This document shows positions 53,175-62,426 of a stretch of DNA of 64,000 nt, one piece after another (position 1 is the first letter of the stretch; each line of letters begins with the position of its first letter). The notes under the pieces are model-generated. The model saw only the letters and a program-made list of their open reading frames with translations, searched no databases and was not told the DNA's origin. Position numbers and translations under genes: made by a program. Origin of the DNA: Pelagimonas varians (lineage in GTDB: Bacteria; Pseudomonadota; Alphaproteobacteria; Rhodobacterales; Rhodobacteraceae); assembly GCF_003208435.1 (NCBI RefSeq), contig NZ_QKMF01000021.1, positions 1 to 64,000 of the forward strand, read 5' to 3'.

Positions 53175-55037
53175 ATGTTTCGTTTCTTTGAAAATCTTGT
53201 AGATCCTTATTGCGACTATCCCCAAAATGACACGCCGCCGACGCGGTTGCTGCCCTTCATGTTGGATTATTCGCGTCCCTTCAAACAGGTGTTTATCTGG
53301 GCGGCCTTGCTGTCTGTTGTCGTGGCTGCGGTTGAGGTCGCTTTGATTTGGGCCATGGGTTGGGTTGTCGATATCCTGACCGGTGATCCTACGCAGGCAT
53401 GGGCGCAAAACGGCAAACTATTGATATTGCTTGCCGCCTTCATCCTTATCGTCCGGCCCATTGTCCAAGCACTGGATGTTTTGATCCTCAACAACGCAAT
53501 CTTGCCGAACTTTGGCACCTTGATCAGATGGCGGGCGCATGGGCATGTGCTTCGTCAGTCGGTTGGTTGGTTCGAAAATGACTTCGCGGGACGGATTTCC
53601 AATCGCATTATGCAAACGCCGCCCGCCGCGGGCGAAGCTGTCTTTCAGGTTTTTGACGCAGTGACCTTTTCGGTGGCTTATGTCATCGGGGCCTTGGTGA
53701 TGCTGGGTGACGCAGATCCGCGTTTGATGATCCCGCTGGTCTTGTGGCTGGCGGTTTATGCGGTGTTGATGCGCTGGACGATTGTGCGCGTTGGCCCGGC
53801 GTCCAAAGCGGCATCCGATGCCCGCAGTCAGGTCACTGGACGGGTTGTCGATAGTTATGCCAACATCCACTCCGTCAAAATGTTCGCTCACCATGATCGT
53901 GAACTGACCTACGCCAAAGAGGCTATCGAAGTCACGCGCCAGACGTTCCAAAAGGAAATGCGGCTCTATACCTTTATGGATGTCGCTTTGGTTACGCTGA
54001 ACGGCTTCTTGATCGTTGGTGTTGTTGGCTGGGCGATTTGGTTGTGGATGCAGGGCGACGCAAGTGCAGGTGTGGTTGCTGCCAGCACCGCCTTGGCGCT
54101 CCGGCTCAATGCAATGACGGGGTGGATCATGTGGGCTCTGACCACGTTGTTTCGCCAGTTGGGGGTTGTGTCCGAAGGGATGGAGACTATCGCGCAGCCG
54201 ATTACATTGACAGATGCACCGGATGCCAAACCGCTGGAACTCACCGCTGGGCGGGTCGAAATTCAGTCTCTAACACACCATTACGGGCGCGACTCAGGTG
54301 GCATGCAGAATGTGTCTATCGACATTCAACCGGGCGAAAAACTGGGTTTGATCGGGCGGTCCGGCGCGGGCAAATCGACTTTGGTCAAACTGCTGTTGCG
54401 ATTCTACGATCCTGAAGGCGGGACAATCAAGATTGATGGACAAGACATCACGCAAGTGACCCAAGACAGCCTACGTCAGAACATCGGTATGGTGCAGCAA
54501 GACAGCTCTCTCCTGCATCGCTCGGTGCGCGACAACATCCTGTATGGCCGGCCCGATGCCTCTGAGGCCGAAATGATCTCTGCCGCCAAGCAAGCGCAGG
54601 CTTATGAGTTTATTCTGGATCTTGAAGATCCCGAAGGGCGCAAGGGGTTTGACGCCCATGTCGGCGAACGCGGGGTCAAATTGTCCGGCGGTCAAAGGCA
54701 ACGGGTGACGCTGGCGCGTGTGATCCTGAAAAACGCACCGATCTTGTTACTGGATGAGGCGACAAGCGCTTTGGACAGCGAAGTTGAGGCCGCGATTCAA
54801 GATACACTGTACGGGATGATGCAGGGCAAAACGGTGATTGCGATTGCGCACCGGCTGTCCACCATCGCCGAAATGGACCGTATTTTGGTAATGGATCAAG
54901 GCATGATTGTAGAGCAGGGCAGCCATGACGTGCTTTTGGCGCAGGGAGGGCTATATGCCAGATTCTGGGCACGCCAGTCTGGTGGATTTATCGATCCGGA
55001 CACAAAGCCGATTAACGATTCGAGGGTAGCGGAATGA
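53175..55037 (+). CDS. ABC exporter half-transporter (permease-ATPase fusion), subunit 1
   Basis: 620 residues. N-terminal six-helix membrane domain (about 30-330) and C-terminal ATPase (about 365-605) with Walker A GRSGAGKST, signature LSGGQRQRV, Walker B ILLLDEATSALD and H-loop IAHRLSTIA. All catalytic residues present. Multidrug/lipid-exporter type. Overlaps subunit 2 by 4 bp, so the two likely form a heterodimer. Substrate unknown. Confidence 0.92.
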   Translation: MFRFFENLVDPYCDYPQNDTPPTRLLPFMLDYSRPFKQVFIWAALLSVVVAAVEVALIWAMGWVVDILTGDPTQAWAQNGKLLILLAAFILIVRPIVQALDVLILNNAILPNFGTLIRWRAHGHVLRQSVGWFENDFAGRISNRIMQTPPAAGEAVFQVFDAVTFSVAYVIGALVMLGDADPRLMIPLVLWLAVYAVLMRWTIVRVGPASKAASDARSQVTGRVVDSYANIHSVKMFAHHDRELTYAKEAIEVTRQTFQKEMRLYTFMDVALVTLNGFLIVGVVGWAIWLWMQGDASAGVVAASTALALRLNAMTGWIMWALTTLFRQLGVVSEGMETIAQPITLTDAPDAKPLELTAGRVEIQSLTHHYGRDSGGMQNVSIDIQPGEKLGLIGRSGAGKSTLVKLLLRFYDPEGGTIKIDGQDITQVTQDSLRQNIGMVQQDSSLLHRSVRDNILYGRPDASEAEMISAAKQAQAYEFILDLEDPEGRKGFDAHVGERGVKLSGGQRQRVTLARVILKNAPILLLDEATSALDSEVEAAIQDTLYGMMQGKTVIAIAHRLSTIAEMDRILVMDQGMIVEQGSHDVLLAQGGLYARFWARQSGGFIDPDTKPINDSRVAE

Positions 55038-56869
55038 AGGTAGCCGATTGGATTAAACCGTTCGAGCGATCGGACACGCCGCCACCCACAACTTTGGGTG
55101 CGTTCATCCGTTGGGCCTTGTCCGGTGCATGGGTGATGATCTTTGTCGCAGCACTGTTTTCGGCAATCGCTGGCGCGATGGAGGCGGGGACTGCTTATTT
55201 TATGGGTCTGGTTGTCGACAAGGCCACCACTTTGGGGACAGAGGCGTTTTTTAGCGCACAGAATACCGGCTTTTTAATCGTTGTTGTTGCCTTCTTTATT
55301 GTGATGCGGCCAATCGTGTTTGGTCTGTCGTCTATGGCAAACAACTACATTGTCATGCCCAATATTCCGCCGCTGATTTTGTCCAAGCTGACCCGGTGGA
55401 CTTTGGGCCAGTCGGTGACGTTTTTCGATAACGATTTCGCAGGGCGAATTGCGCAAAAGCAGATGCAAACGGCGACGTCTTTGACCATGGTGGTGTCCGA
55501 AGCTATCAGCGCTATCGTTTTTGCTTTCGCCTCCTTGGTTGGATCGGTGTTTCTGCTGGCGACAATTGACGCCCGTGTTTTGACCGTATTTGCGATCTGG
55601 TTGGTTGGCTATTTTGCATTGATCCGGTGGTACTTGCCGCGGATCAGGATCAGTTCCGGGGAACGGGCGGGTGCGCGCGCCAATGTAAGCGGGCAGGTGG
55701 TCGATACGATCACCAATATCAAAACGGTCAAGCTTTTTGCCTCTGATCGTCACGAAGAACTGGCTGCCCAAGGCGCCATGGTTGGTTTGCGGGACAAATC
55801 GTTGGCCTTCGGGGCGCTGTCTGCCAGCTTCCGCTTCTTCTTGATGTTGCTTGCCGGCCTTTTGCCCGTGCTCTTAACTGGGGCGTCGTTGCTTTTGTGG
55901 CGCGACGGCATTGCGACGACGGGCGATGTGGTCGCAACGGCGGCCATTGCGGTGCGGGTATCGCAAATGACCGGTTGGGTCAGCTTTACGCTGATGGGGC
56001 TCTATTCCAACGTTGGCGAAGTTGAAAACGGTATGAAGACTCTTGCTCCGGCCCAGCGGGTGGAGGACAGCGCAAGCGCCACACCTCTCGCTGTTGAGGG
56101 CGGAGAGATCGCTTTTGACCAAGTCGGCTTTGCCTATGGCGGCGCAACCGGTGGGGTGCAGGATGTTGATCTGGTGGTGAAATCGGGCGAAAAACTGGGG
56201 GTTGTCGGGGCCTCGGGTGCCGGGAAATCAACACTTGTTTCGCTGCTTTTGCGGCTGTTTGACCGCGAAGCAGGGACGATTTCCATTGATGGGCAAGATG
56301 TGTCCGAGATCACTCAAGACAGCCTGCGCGATTCCATTGGGATGGTCACTCAGGAAACGGCGATGTTCAATCGGTCCGCTATGGAGAATATCCGCTACGG
56401 CAAACCGGACGCGAGCGATGAGCAGGTCTACGAGGCCGCGCGCCGCGCCTCTGCGCATGATTTTATCTTGGAGCTTAAGGACCACGAAGGGCGTAGCGGA
56501 TACCATGCCCGTCTTGGTGAGCGTGGGGTCAAGCTGTCTGGTGGACAAAGGCAGCGGATCGCCTTGGCGCGCGCCATTCTCAAAGACGCACCAATTTTGA
56601 TTTTGGATGAGGCAACAAGCGCGCTCGACTCTGAGGTCGAAGCCGAAATCCAAGAGGCATTGACCACCGTAATGGAGGGCAAAACAGTTCTGGCCATTGC
56701 GCACCGGTTGTCGACCATAGCGCAGATGGACCGCATCGTCGTGCTGGATAAGGGCCGGATCGTCGAGCAAGGGCCACATGATGTGCTTTTGGCGCAAAAC
56801 GGCCTATATGCTCGGTTCTGGGCGCGTCAATCGGGCGGATTTTTAGACCCGCAACAGGCTGCGGAATAA
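55034..56869 (+). CDS. ABC exporter half-transporter, subunit 2
   Basis: 611 residues with the same layout as subunit 1: membrane domain (about 25-320), ATPase with GASGAGKST, LSGGQRQRIALARAIL, ILILDEATSALD and IAHRLSTIAQMDR. Both half-sites look catalytic, unlike heterodimers with one degenerate site. Ends QSGGFLDPQQAAE; the same GGF(I/L)DP tail occurs in subunit 1, suggesting duplication. Confidence 0.92.
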   Translation: MKVADWIKPFERSDTPPPTTLGAFIRWALSGAWVMIFVAALFSAIAGAMEAGTAYFMGLVVDKATTLGTEAFFSAQNTGFLIVVVAFFIVMRPIVFGLSSMANNYIVMPNIPPLILSKLTRWTLGQSVTFFDNDFAGRIAQKQMQTATSLTMVVSEAISAIVFAFASLVGSVFLLATIDARVLTVFAIWLVGYFALIRWYLPRIRISSGERAGARANVSGQVVDTITNIKTVKLFASDRHEELAAQGAMVGLRDKSLAFGALSASFRFFLMLLAGLLPVLLTGASLLLWRDGIATTGDVVATAAIAVRVSQMTGWVSFTLMGLYSNVGEVENGMKTLAPAQRVEDSASATPLAVEGGEIAFDQVGFAYGGATGGVQDVDLVVKSGEKLGVVGASGAGKSTLVSLLLRLFDREAGTISIDGQDVSEITQDSLRDSIGMVTQETAMFNRSAMENIRYGKPDASDEQVYEAARRASAHDFILELKDHEGRSGYHARLGERGVKLSGGQRQRIALARAILKDAPILILDEATSALDSEVEAEIQEALTTVMEGKTVLAIAHRLSTIAQMDRIVVLDKGRIVEQGPHDVLLAQNGLYARFWARQSGGFLDPQQAAE

Positions 56870-56936
56870 GCGTGTTGCTGCTGGGATGTTCTGAAACCCC
56901 TCGACGCAGCGCAAAATTGCGGGCAATAGGCGTTTT

Positions 56937-58172
56937 ATGCAGCGTTTGATTATTGAAAGACTAGGGCACAAAGGCGACGGGATCGCCGCGTCCCCTGACC
57001 CCGCCAATGGCCCGATTTTTGTCCCCGGCGTTTTGCCCGGAGAAGAAGTCGAGGGCGTGGTCGAAAACGGCATTATGGCCGCGCCCAAGATTGTGACTCC
57101 GTCTGACCAGCGGGTCAAAGGGCCATGCAGGCATTCGAAATCCTGCGGTGGCTGCCAGTTGCAGCACGCCAGCGACAGTTTCGCCAGCGCGTGGAAAACC
57201 GAAGTGATCCGCCGCGCGTTGGATGCGCAGGGGTTGGAAACAGAATTGCGCAGCTGCATCACATCGGCACCGCAGACCCGTCGCCGGGCGTCTTTTTCAG
57301 CGCGGCGCACCAAAAAGGGTGCATTGGCCGGATTTCACAAAAAGGGATCGGACGTTGTTGTCGCGGTGCCGGATTGCCAGCTGGTGTCACCAGAAATCGC
57401 CGCGTCTTTGCCTTTGGTCGAAGATCTGGCTGTGCTGGGCGCAAGCCGCAAGGGCGAACTGTCGGCCTTGGTGACGCAAAGCAAGTCCGGTCTGGATGTG
57501 TCGGTTACAGGCGGTAAACCTGTTGACACACCATTGCGCGAAGCGCTGGGTGCTTTGGGCCGCAAATACCATTTGGCGCGCGTCACATGGGACGACGAAG
57601 CACTGACCCGTCACCCGCCTGTTCAACGCTTTGGTGTGGCGGATGTAACGCCGCCGCCAGGTGCTTTCTTGCAAGCAACTCCCGATGGTGAGGCAGCCTT
57701 GTTGGCGTCGGTTCGCGAGGCCCTTGGTCCCGTCAAATACGTGGCCGATCTGTTTGCCGGATGCGGCACCTTTGCCCTGCCTCTGGCCCAAGATGCACGG
57801 GTACATGCAGTTGAAGGCGACAAAGCGATGATTGCCGCGTTGGACCATGGCTGGCGGAATGCACAAGGGCTAAAGCATGTCACACATGCTGCGCGCGATT
57901 TGTTCCGCAATCCATTGTTGCCGGACGAACTGGAAAAATTTGACGGCGTGGTCATAGATCCGCCGCGTGCGGGTGCAGAAGCACAGGTTGAGCAATTGGC
58001 ACGCGCCCGCGTTCGCAAAATCGCTTTTGTATCCTGCAACCCGGTGACCTTTGCCCGAGATGCTGCGCATTTAACCGCCAATGGCTACGCGTTGAACTGG
58101 GTACAGGTGGTTGACCAGTTCCGTTGGTCTACCCATGTCGAACTGGCAGCAGAGTTTGAGTACAAAGGGTAA
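56937..58172 (+). CDS. RlmD/TrmA-family 23S rRNA uracil-C5 methyltransferase
   Basis: 411 residues, short for RlmD. N-terminal TRAM-like segment, a cysteine cluster for an iron-sulfur centre (C64, C70, C73: CRHSKSCGGCQLQH, plus a later Cys), and the class I SAM fold with the catalytic Cys in FVSCNPVTFARDAAHL and DLFAGCGTFALPLA. Methylates uracil C5 in rRNA (U1939 position if RlmD) or tRNA. Family member sure, exact target uncertain. Sodium channel gene follows after 3 bp. Confidence 0.88.
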   Translation: MQRLIIERLGHKGDGIAASPDPANGPIFVPGVLPGEEVEGVVENGIMAAPKIVTPSDQRVKGPCRHSKSCGGCQLQHASDSFASAWKTEVIRRALDAQGLETELRSCITSAPQTRRRASFSARRTKKGALAGFHKKGSDVVVAVPDCQLVSPEIAASLPLVEDLAVLGASRKGELSALVTQSKSGLDVSVTGGKPVDTPLREALGALGRKYHLARVTWDDEALTRHPPVQRFGVADVTPPPGAFLQATPDGEAALLASVREALGPVKYVADLFAGCGTFALPLAQDARVHAVEGDKAMIAALDHGWRNAQGLKHVTHAARDLFRNPLLPDELEKFDGVVIDPPRAGAEAQVEQLARARVRKIAFVSCNPVTFARDAAHLTANGYALNWVQVVDQFRWSTHVELAAEFEYKG

Positions 58173-58175
58173 AAA

Positions 58176-58967
58176 ATGGAATTTCGCGCACGCTTGGGCG
58201 ACTGGCTGGATCAAAAGTCTGTTCAATATCTGATCATCGGTGTGATCGTATTGAACGCAATTGTGCTGGGGCTTGAAACCTCTGACAGCTTGATGGACCG
58301 TTGGGGCGGTGCGATTATCCTAATCGACAAGGCGTGTTTGGCGATTTTTGTCATTGAGATTGCCCTGAAATTGATCGCGCGCGGTTGGCGGTTTTTCCTT
58401 AACGGCTGGAATCTGTTTGATTTCGCAATTGTCGGCATAGCCTTGGTTCCTGCGGGACAAGGGGTTTCGGTTTTGCGGGCTTTGCGGATCTTGCGGGTGA
58501 TGCGAGTGATATCAGCAGCGCCCAGACTGCGCCGCGTAGTCGAAGGGTTCATCACCGCGCTGCCGGGCATGGGCAGCGTCTTCTTGCTGATGGCGATTAT
58601 CTTTTATATCGGGGCGGTGATTGCAACGCGGCTGTTCGGCGACGCGTTTCCGGAATGGTTTGGGACCCTTGGTTTGTCGGCTTATACCTTGTTCCAAATC
58701 ATGACGCTGGAAAGCTGGTCGATGGGTGTCGTGCGCCCGGTGATGGAGATTTTCCCTTACGCTTGGGTGTTTTTTGTCCCGTTTATCATTGTCACAACCT
58801 TTGCTGTTGTGAACCTTCTGGTCGGGCTGATCGTGAATTCGATGCAAGACGCGCATTCCGAAGAGGACACGCTCAAGACGGATGCATACCGCGATCAAGT
58901 GCTTGATCGTTTGATCGCCATTGAAAACCGGCTGGCACAACAAGAGCAGGCCGGACCCAAGAACTAA
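58176..58967 (+). CDS. Voltage-gated sodium channel of the bacterial BacNav family
   Basis: 263 residues, the length of NavAb and NavMs. S1-S4 voltage sensor with S4 arginines every third residue (R101, R104, R107, R110 in RALRILRVMRV), S5, pore helix and selectivity filter TLESWS at 177-182, S6 ending in VGLIVNSM, and a C-terminal helix likely forming a tetramer coiled coil (about 240-257). Forms a homotetrameric Na+ pathway. In marine bacteria it is thought to help motility, chemotaxis or pH balance. Confidence 0.94.
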   Translation: MEFRARLGDWLDQKSVQYLIIGVIVLNAIVLGLETSDSLMDRWGGAIILIDKACLAIFVIEIALKLIARGWRFFLNGWNLFDFAIVGIALVPAGQGVSVLRALRILRVMRVISAAPRLRRVVEGFITALPGMGSVFLLMAIIFYIGAVIATRLFGDAFPEWFGTLGLSAYTLFQIMTLESWSMGVVRPVMEIFPYAWVFFVPFIIVTTFAVVNLLVGLIVNSMQDAHSEEDTLKTDAYRDQVLDRLIAIENRLAQQEQAGPKN

Positions 58968-59034
58968 CGAAATCGTGTGCTGTTCTGGTTGCGTAAAATG
59001 CGGTACAGTTGTCGCAAAAAAACGAGGCAGTGTT

Positions 59035-59529
59035 ATGCGGTTCTTTAAGGTATTCTCAATTGTTTTATTGGCGCTCAGTGTGTCGGCATGCAGTTCGAAG
59101 TTCAAAACATACAAGGGGCCTGAGGTCACCCAAGTGATTGTCTTTAAAGACGCACGTCGCATGTTGTTGATGCACAACAAACAAGTTCTGAAAGACTACC
59201 GAATTGGGCTGGGATTTCGGCCGACCGACGACAAGAAAATTCGCGGGGATGGCCGCACGCCAGAGGGCAACTATCGCATTGACCGCCGTAACCCCAACAG
59301 CAATTTCTACCTGAGCATTGGGATTTCGTACCCCAATGCCAATGACATTGCCGAGGCTAAAGCGCTGGGGCAATCTCCGGGCGGTGACATCTTTATTCAC
59401 GGTCGTCCTTGGAAAGATCGCAAAGGTGGCCGTGATTGGACAGCGGGTTGCATCGCGGTGACGAACCGAGAAATGCGCGATATCTATTCCATGGTTGGTA
59501 ACGGCACGCCGATCCAGATCAACCCCTAG
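59035..59529 (+). CDS. L,D-transpeptidase (YkuD) lipoprotein
   Basis: 164 residues from the ATG at 59035 (GAGG 7 bp before). Lipoprotein signal with Cys19 (SVSAC). YkuD catalytic domain: GDGRTPEGNYRID and the active-site motif FIHGRP...DWTAGCIAV (H122, C139). Cross-links peptidoglycan 3-3 or attaches proteins to it. Part of an envelope group with the CAP protein and second transpeptidase. Confidence 0.9.
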   Translation: MRFFKVFSIVLLALSVSACSSKFKTYKGPEVTQVIVFKDARRMLLMHNKQVLKDYRIGLGFRPTDDKKIRGDGRTPEGNYRIDRRNPNSNFYLSIGISYPNANDIAEAKALGQSPGGDIFIHGRPWKDRKGGRDWTAGCIAVTNREMRDIYSMVGNGTPIQINP

Positions 59530-59545
59530 CCAAAAGGGGTTTTTG
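59521..59545 (+). terminator. Terminator after the first L,D-transpeptidase
   Basis: AACCCC / GGGGTT stem with a TAGCCAAAA loop and T5 run; the left arm overlaps the stop codon. Confidence 0.7.
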
Positions 59546-59567
59546 GTCGCCATGCCAAAGGTCGTGA

Positions 59568-60146
59568 TTAACCGGCGCTGACCGCGCTATCCAAAGGTGC
59601 GGCTGCCATACCGGGGATCGCGGCCAAATCAGGTGACCCCAAAACCATGGTCCACCAAATTTTGCCATTGCTTTCCTGGTGCCAAGAAAACCCTAGGTCA
59701 CGTGCCGATGGATCAAGGATGACGGCGCGTGTCGAAGGCTCTTCCATCCATGCAGAGAGAGTTTGTAGCTCTGTCTCGTAGGTTTCGGAAATTGTTTCGC
59801 CAACCATGCGGCCGGAATATCCGGCACGCTGAACACGGTCGATAGGCGACGACCCATCGGACCCAAAGTGCCAAGGCCGGTTTTGGACCGCCATATCGCG
59901 GGAATGGGTTGCCGCCGCGGCGTTTAGTTTGGCATCCATCTGAAGCGTAGACACACCAGCTGCCTGTCGTAGGGCGTTGACGGAATCAAGAACCCGAAAC
60001 TGGATTCGATTCGCGCTCCCGGGACCGATTCTATATAATTTCGTTTTGGGTTTGCCATCGGCGCCCAAAGGAGTTGAGGACGGATTTGAGCTACATGCCG
60101 CGATGGCTGTGGCTGCAGACAGTGCTAAAAAGGCGCGACGGTTCAT
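59568..60146 (-). CDS. CAP (SCP/PR-1) domain lipoprotein
   Basis: 192 residues from the ATG at 60144-60146. Lipoprotein signal with Cys18 (ATAIAAC). CAP-domain pattern VLDSVNALRQAAGVSTLQMDAKLNAAAATHSRDMA and WHFGSDGSSPIDRVQRAGY, GETISETYET. Bacterial CAP proteins are secreted or envelope proteins of unclear activity. Sits between the two transpeptidase genes on the opposite strand. Confidence 0.86.
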   Translation of the reverse strand: MNRRAFLALSAATAIAACSSNPSSTPLGADGKPKTKLYRIGPGSANRIQFRVLDSVNALRQAAGVSTLQMDAKLNAAAATHSRDMAVQNRPWHFGSDGSSPIDRVQRAGYSGRMVGETISETYETELQTLSAWMEEPSTRAVILDPSARDLGFSWHQESNGKIWWTMVLGSPDLAAIPGMAAAPLDSAVSAG

Positions 60147-60316
60147 TTGGCTGCTCTTAAAATCGTTCGGATACCATGTGCTTAACGAAAAGAGCGTTGC
60201 CAATCAAACCCACATCGGCGTGAGCGCGCCAGTTAACAAGTGTTTGATTTGCGACTGAGGCATTCGCGCCATAATGTGTACCTCAAGAATGAAATCGTCT
60301 GAGAGGAGCTTGGACA

Positions 60317-60916
60317 ATGAAAAAGTTAGCAGGACAGAGCCTTAGTCGCCGTACATTTTTGGCGGGCACTGCGGCTACAATCGGAACTCCGATGCTGGCT
60401 CAGCAAGTAGACGGTCAAGACACAGTTGAGATTGAGCGCGACATTTCAGAAGTTGTTCGTCGCAATATTTCAAGCTTTCGCTCTTTGGATTGGCAGCCTT
60501 ATTTTGACAATCTTCGAAATGGCGCGGTATTGGTGGATATTTCGTCTCGAGCCCTACATTATTGGGAAGAATCAGGGGTTTACCATCTTTACCCGTCTTC
60601 GGTTCCTTTGACTGAAGATCTGACAAAACGTGGCCGGACATCAGTGATCCGCAAAGTTGAGGGGCCATCATGGCGGCCAACACCGGCGATGCGCAAACGT
60701 AATCCGGAATGGCCTGAATTTGTGGGGCCGGGCCCTGACAATCCGCTGGGAACGCATGCCTTGTATCTCAGCTGGACTTATTACCGAATCCACGGAACGC
60801 ATGATACGCGAAAAATTGGCCGCCAATCTTCGAACGGTTGTATCGGACTATATAATGAGCATATCGCGCAGCTTTTCGCGATGACCAAAGTGGGTACCCA
60901 AGTGTTGCTAATTTGA
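60317..60916 (+). CDS. Exported L,D-transpeptidase with Tat signal
   Basis: 199 residues. Tat signal SLSRRTFLAGTAA (twin Arg), cleaved after about residue 30. YkuD active site HGTHDTRKIGRQSSNGCIGL (H159, C175). No lipobox, so periplasmic; a Tat route suggests it folds before export. Second transpeptidase in 1.4 kb. Confidence 0.9.
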   Translation: MKKLAGQSLSRRTFLAGTAATIGTPMLAQQVDGQDTVEIERDISEVVRRNISSFRSLDWQPYFDNLRNGAVLVDISSRALHYWEESGVYHLYPSSVPLTEDLTKRGRTSVIRKVEGPSWRPTPAMRKRNPEWPEFVGPGPDNPLGTHALYLSWTYYRIHGTHDTRKIGRQSSNGCIGLYNEHIAQLFAMTKVGTQVLLI

Positions 60917-61015
60917 CGACAAGACCGCTGCGCTGATAGCCAGAGGGTTGAGAAGCAATTGCAATTCTTGAAATTTGCTGCTTAGAGATACACACGAGGA
61001 AAGTCTTGGGGGCTT

Positions 61016-61037
61016 GCGGAATGATATCATTTTCCGC
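61016..61037. repeat. Palindrome upstream of the small membrane protein
   Basis: Centre ATGATATCAT (61021-61030) is a perfect palindrome, flanked by GCGGA on the left and TCCGC on the right with two extra T residues. Could be an operator or a hairpin in the 5' leader, 23 bp before the start codon at 61060. Confidence 0.45.
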
Positions 61038-61059
61038 AGGCAATTATCTGGAGAAGAAC

Positions 61060-61251
61060 ATGAAAAAAATCGCACTCGCCGCAGTATTCGTTGGCGCCGC
61101 ATCGACCGCAATGGCCGGTTCCTACGCAAAAGACGAAGTTGTCATGGAGCCCGTAATCGTTGTTGAAGAGACTCAGCAGTCTTCTTCTTCCGCAGCGATC
61201 GTTATCCCGCTGATGCTGGTTGCTATCATTGCTGCAGCTGCTGCTCAGTAA
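61060..61251 (+). CDS. Small exported membrane protein, unknown function
   Basis: 63 residues from ATG at 61060 with GGAGAAGA upstream. Signal peptide (ALAAVFVGAASTAMA, about 1-19), a short acidic region (DEVVMEPVIVVEE), a Ser run and a hydrophobic C-terminal helix (IVIPLMLVAIIAAAAAQ). Strong terminator follows directly. Resembles small, Ala-rich membrane peptides often found near hemH in related bacteria (memory only). Nothing known of its job. Confidence 0.65.
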   Translation: MKKIALAAVFVGAASTAMAGSYAKDEVVMEPVIVVEETQQSSSSAAIVIPLMLVAIIAAAAAQ

Positions 61252-61273
61252 GCCTTAGTGCTTTAAAAAATTT

Positions 61274-61303
61274 AAAGGCGGCGCGACGGTGCCGCCTTTT
61301 TCT
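61274..61303 (+). terminator. Strong terminator after the small membrane protein
   Basis: AAAGGCGGC / GCCGCCTTT stem with GCGACGGT loop and a T-run (TTTTTCTTT). 22 bp after the stop codon. Confidence 0.9.
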
Positions 61304-61330
61304 TTGGGGAATCGGTTTTTGAGGGGCCGC

Positions 61331-62371
61331 TTAGCGCAGCCACCCACCCAAGTTTTCCGAGATTACCTGACACAGCGCATCAACATGCGCAGGTTCGTCA
61401 TTGAGGCAGGGGATGTAGGTGAATTCTTCGCCGCCAGCTTCTTCAAAGCTTTCGCGAATCTCTTCGTTGATCTCTTCCAATGTCTCGATGCAATCTGCGG
61501 AAAACGCCGGGGCAATAACGGCGATTCGCTTTTTGCCGTCTTCTTTGGCCAATCGCGCGACCTCTTTAACTGTGTAGGGCTTTAGCCATTCTTCGGTGCC
61601 AAAGACGGACTGAAAAGTGGTTGCTATCTTGCTTTGGTCCCAGCCAAGCCGTTCGCGCAGAAGGCGTGACGCTTTCTGGCATTGGCAATGATAGGGGTCA
61701 CCCTCCATCAAATAGCGCTGCGGCATGCCATGGTAGGACACAACCAGCAAATCCGGTTCGTGATCCAGTTTGGCGTAACCGGCTTCAACCGATTTTGCCA
61801 AGGCGTCGATATAGGCGGGGTGTTCAAAATACGGCGTTATCGTACGGGCGCTGGGCTGAAGTTTCTGGTCCATCAAGGCGCGAAAGAAGGCGTCATTTGC
61901 AGTGGCGGATGTGGCACCGGCATAATGCGGATACAGCGGCGCAAACAAGATGCGGGTGCAACCGGCTTTGACCATCGCATCAACTTTGGATTTGGTCGAT
62001 GGATTGCCGTAACGCATGCAAAAATCGACCATAACCTGATCGCCATATTGCTCGGTTAGTTTCGCAGAAATCGCAGCAGTCTGATCCCGCGTTATGGTCA
62101 TCAGCGGGCTTTCGTCTTTTTCAGTGTTCCAGATCGACCGGTAGGCAGCGCCGCTGGTAAAGGGGCGTTTGGATAGAATGATAAGCTGCAACAAGGGCTG
62201 CCATTTCCATTTTGGAAAGTCGATTACCCGTTGATCTGAAAGAAACTCATTCAGATAACGCCGCATGGACCAATAGTCGGTCGCGTCAGGAGTGCCCAAA
62301 TTCGCCAGCAAAATACCGATCTTTTGCTTTGGAATGGTCGGGTGGTCGGCAGGGCGTTTCATATCCGGCAT
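61331..62371 (-). CDS. hemH: Ferrochelatase
   Basis: 346 residues. VLLANLGTPDA-type N-terminus (IGILLANLGTPDATDYW), active-site His in VVSYHGMPQRYL and GD(P)YHCQC, the region near iron-binding Cys (CQCQKASRLL), and SADCIETLEEI. Inserts Fe2+ into protoporphyrin IX, final haem step, at the inner membrane. Confidence 0.96.
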   Translation of the reverse strand: MPDMKRPADHPTIPKQKIGILLANLGTPDATDYWSMRRYLNEFLSDQRVIDFPKWKWQPLLQLIILSKRPFTSGAAYRSIWNTEKDESPLMTITRDQTAAISAKLTEQYGDQVMVDFCMRYGNPSTKSKVDAMVKAGCTRILFAPLYPHYAGATSATANDAFFRALMDQKLQPSARTITPYFEHPAYIDALAKSVEAGYAKLDHEPDLLVVSYHGMPQRYLMEGDPYHCQCQKASRLLRERLGWDQSKIATTFQSVFGTEEWLKPYTVKEVARLAKEDGKKRIAVIAPAFSADCIETLEEINEEIRESFEEAGGEEFTYIPCLNDEPAHVDALCQVISENLGGWLR

Positions 62372-62426
62372 TTTGGCTCCTTTGGGCGGTCTCTGTAAGC
62401 GATACCTATCGCGTCGGGGCGACAGG

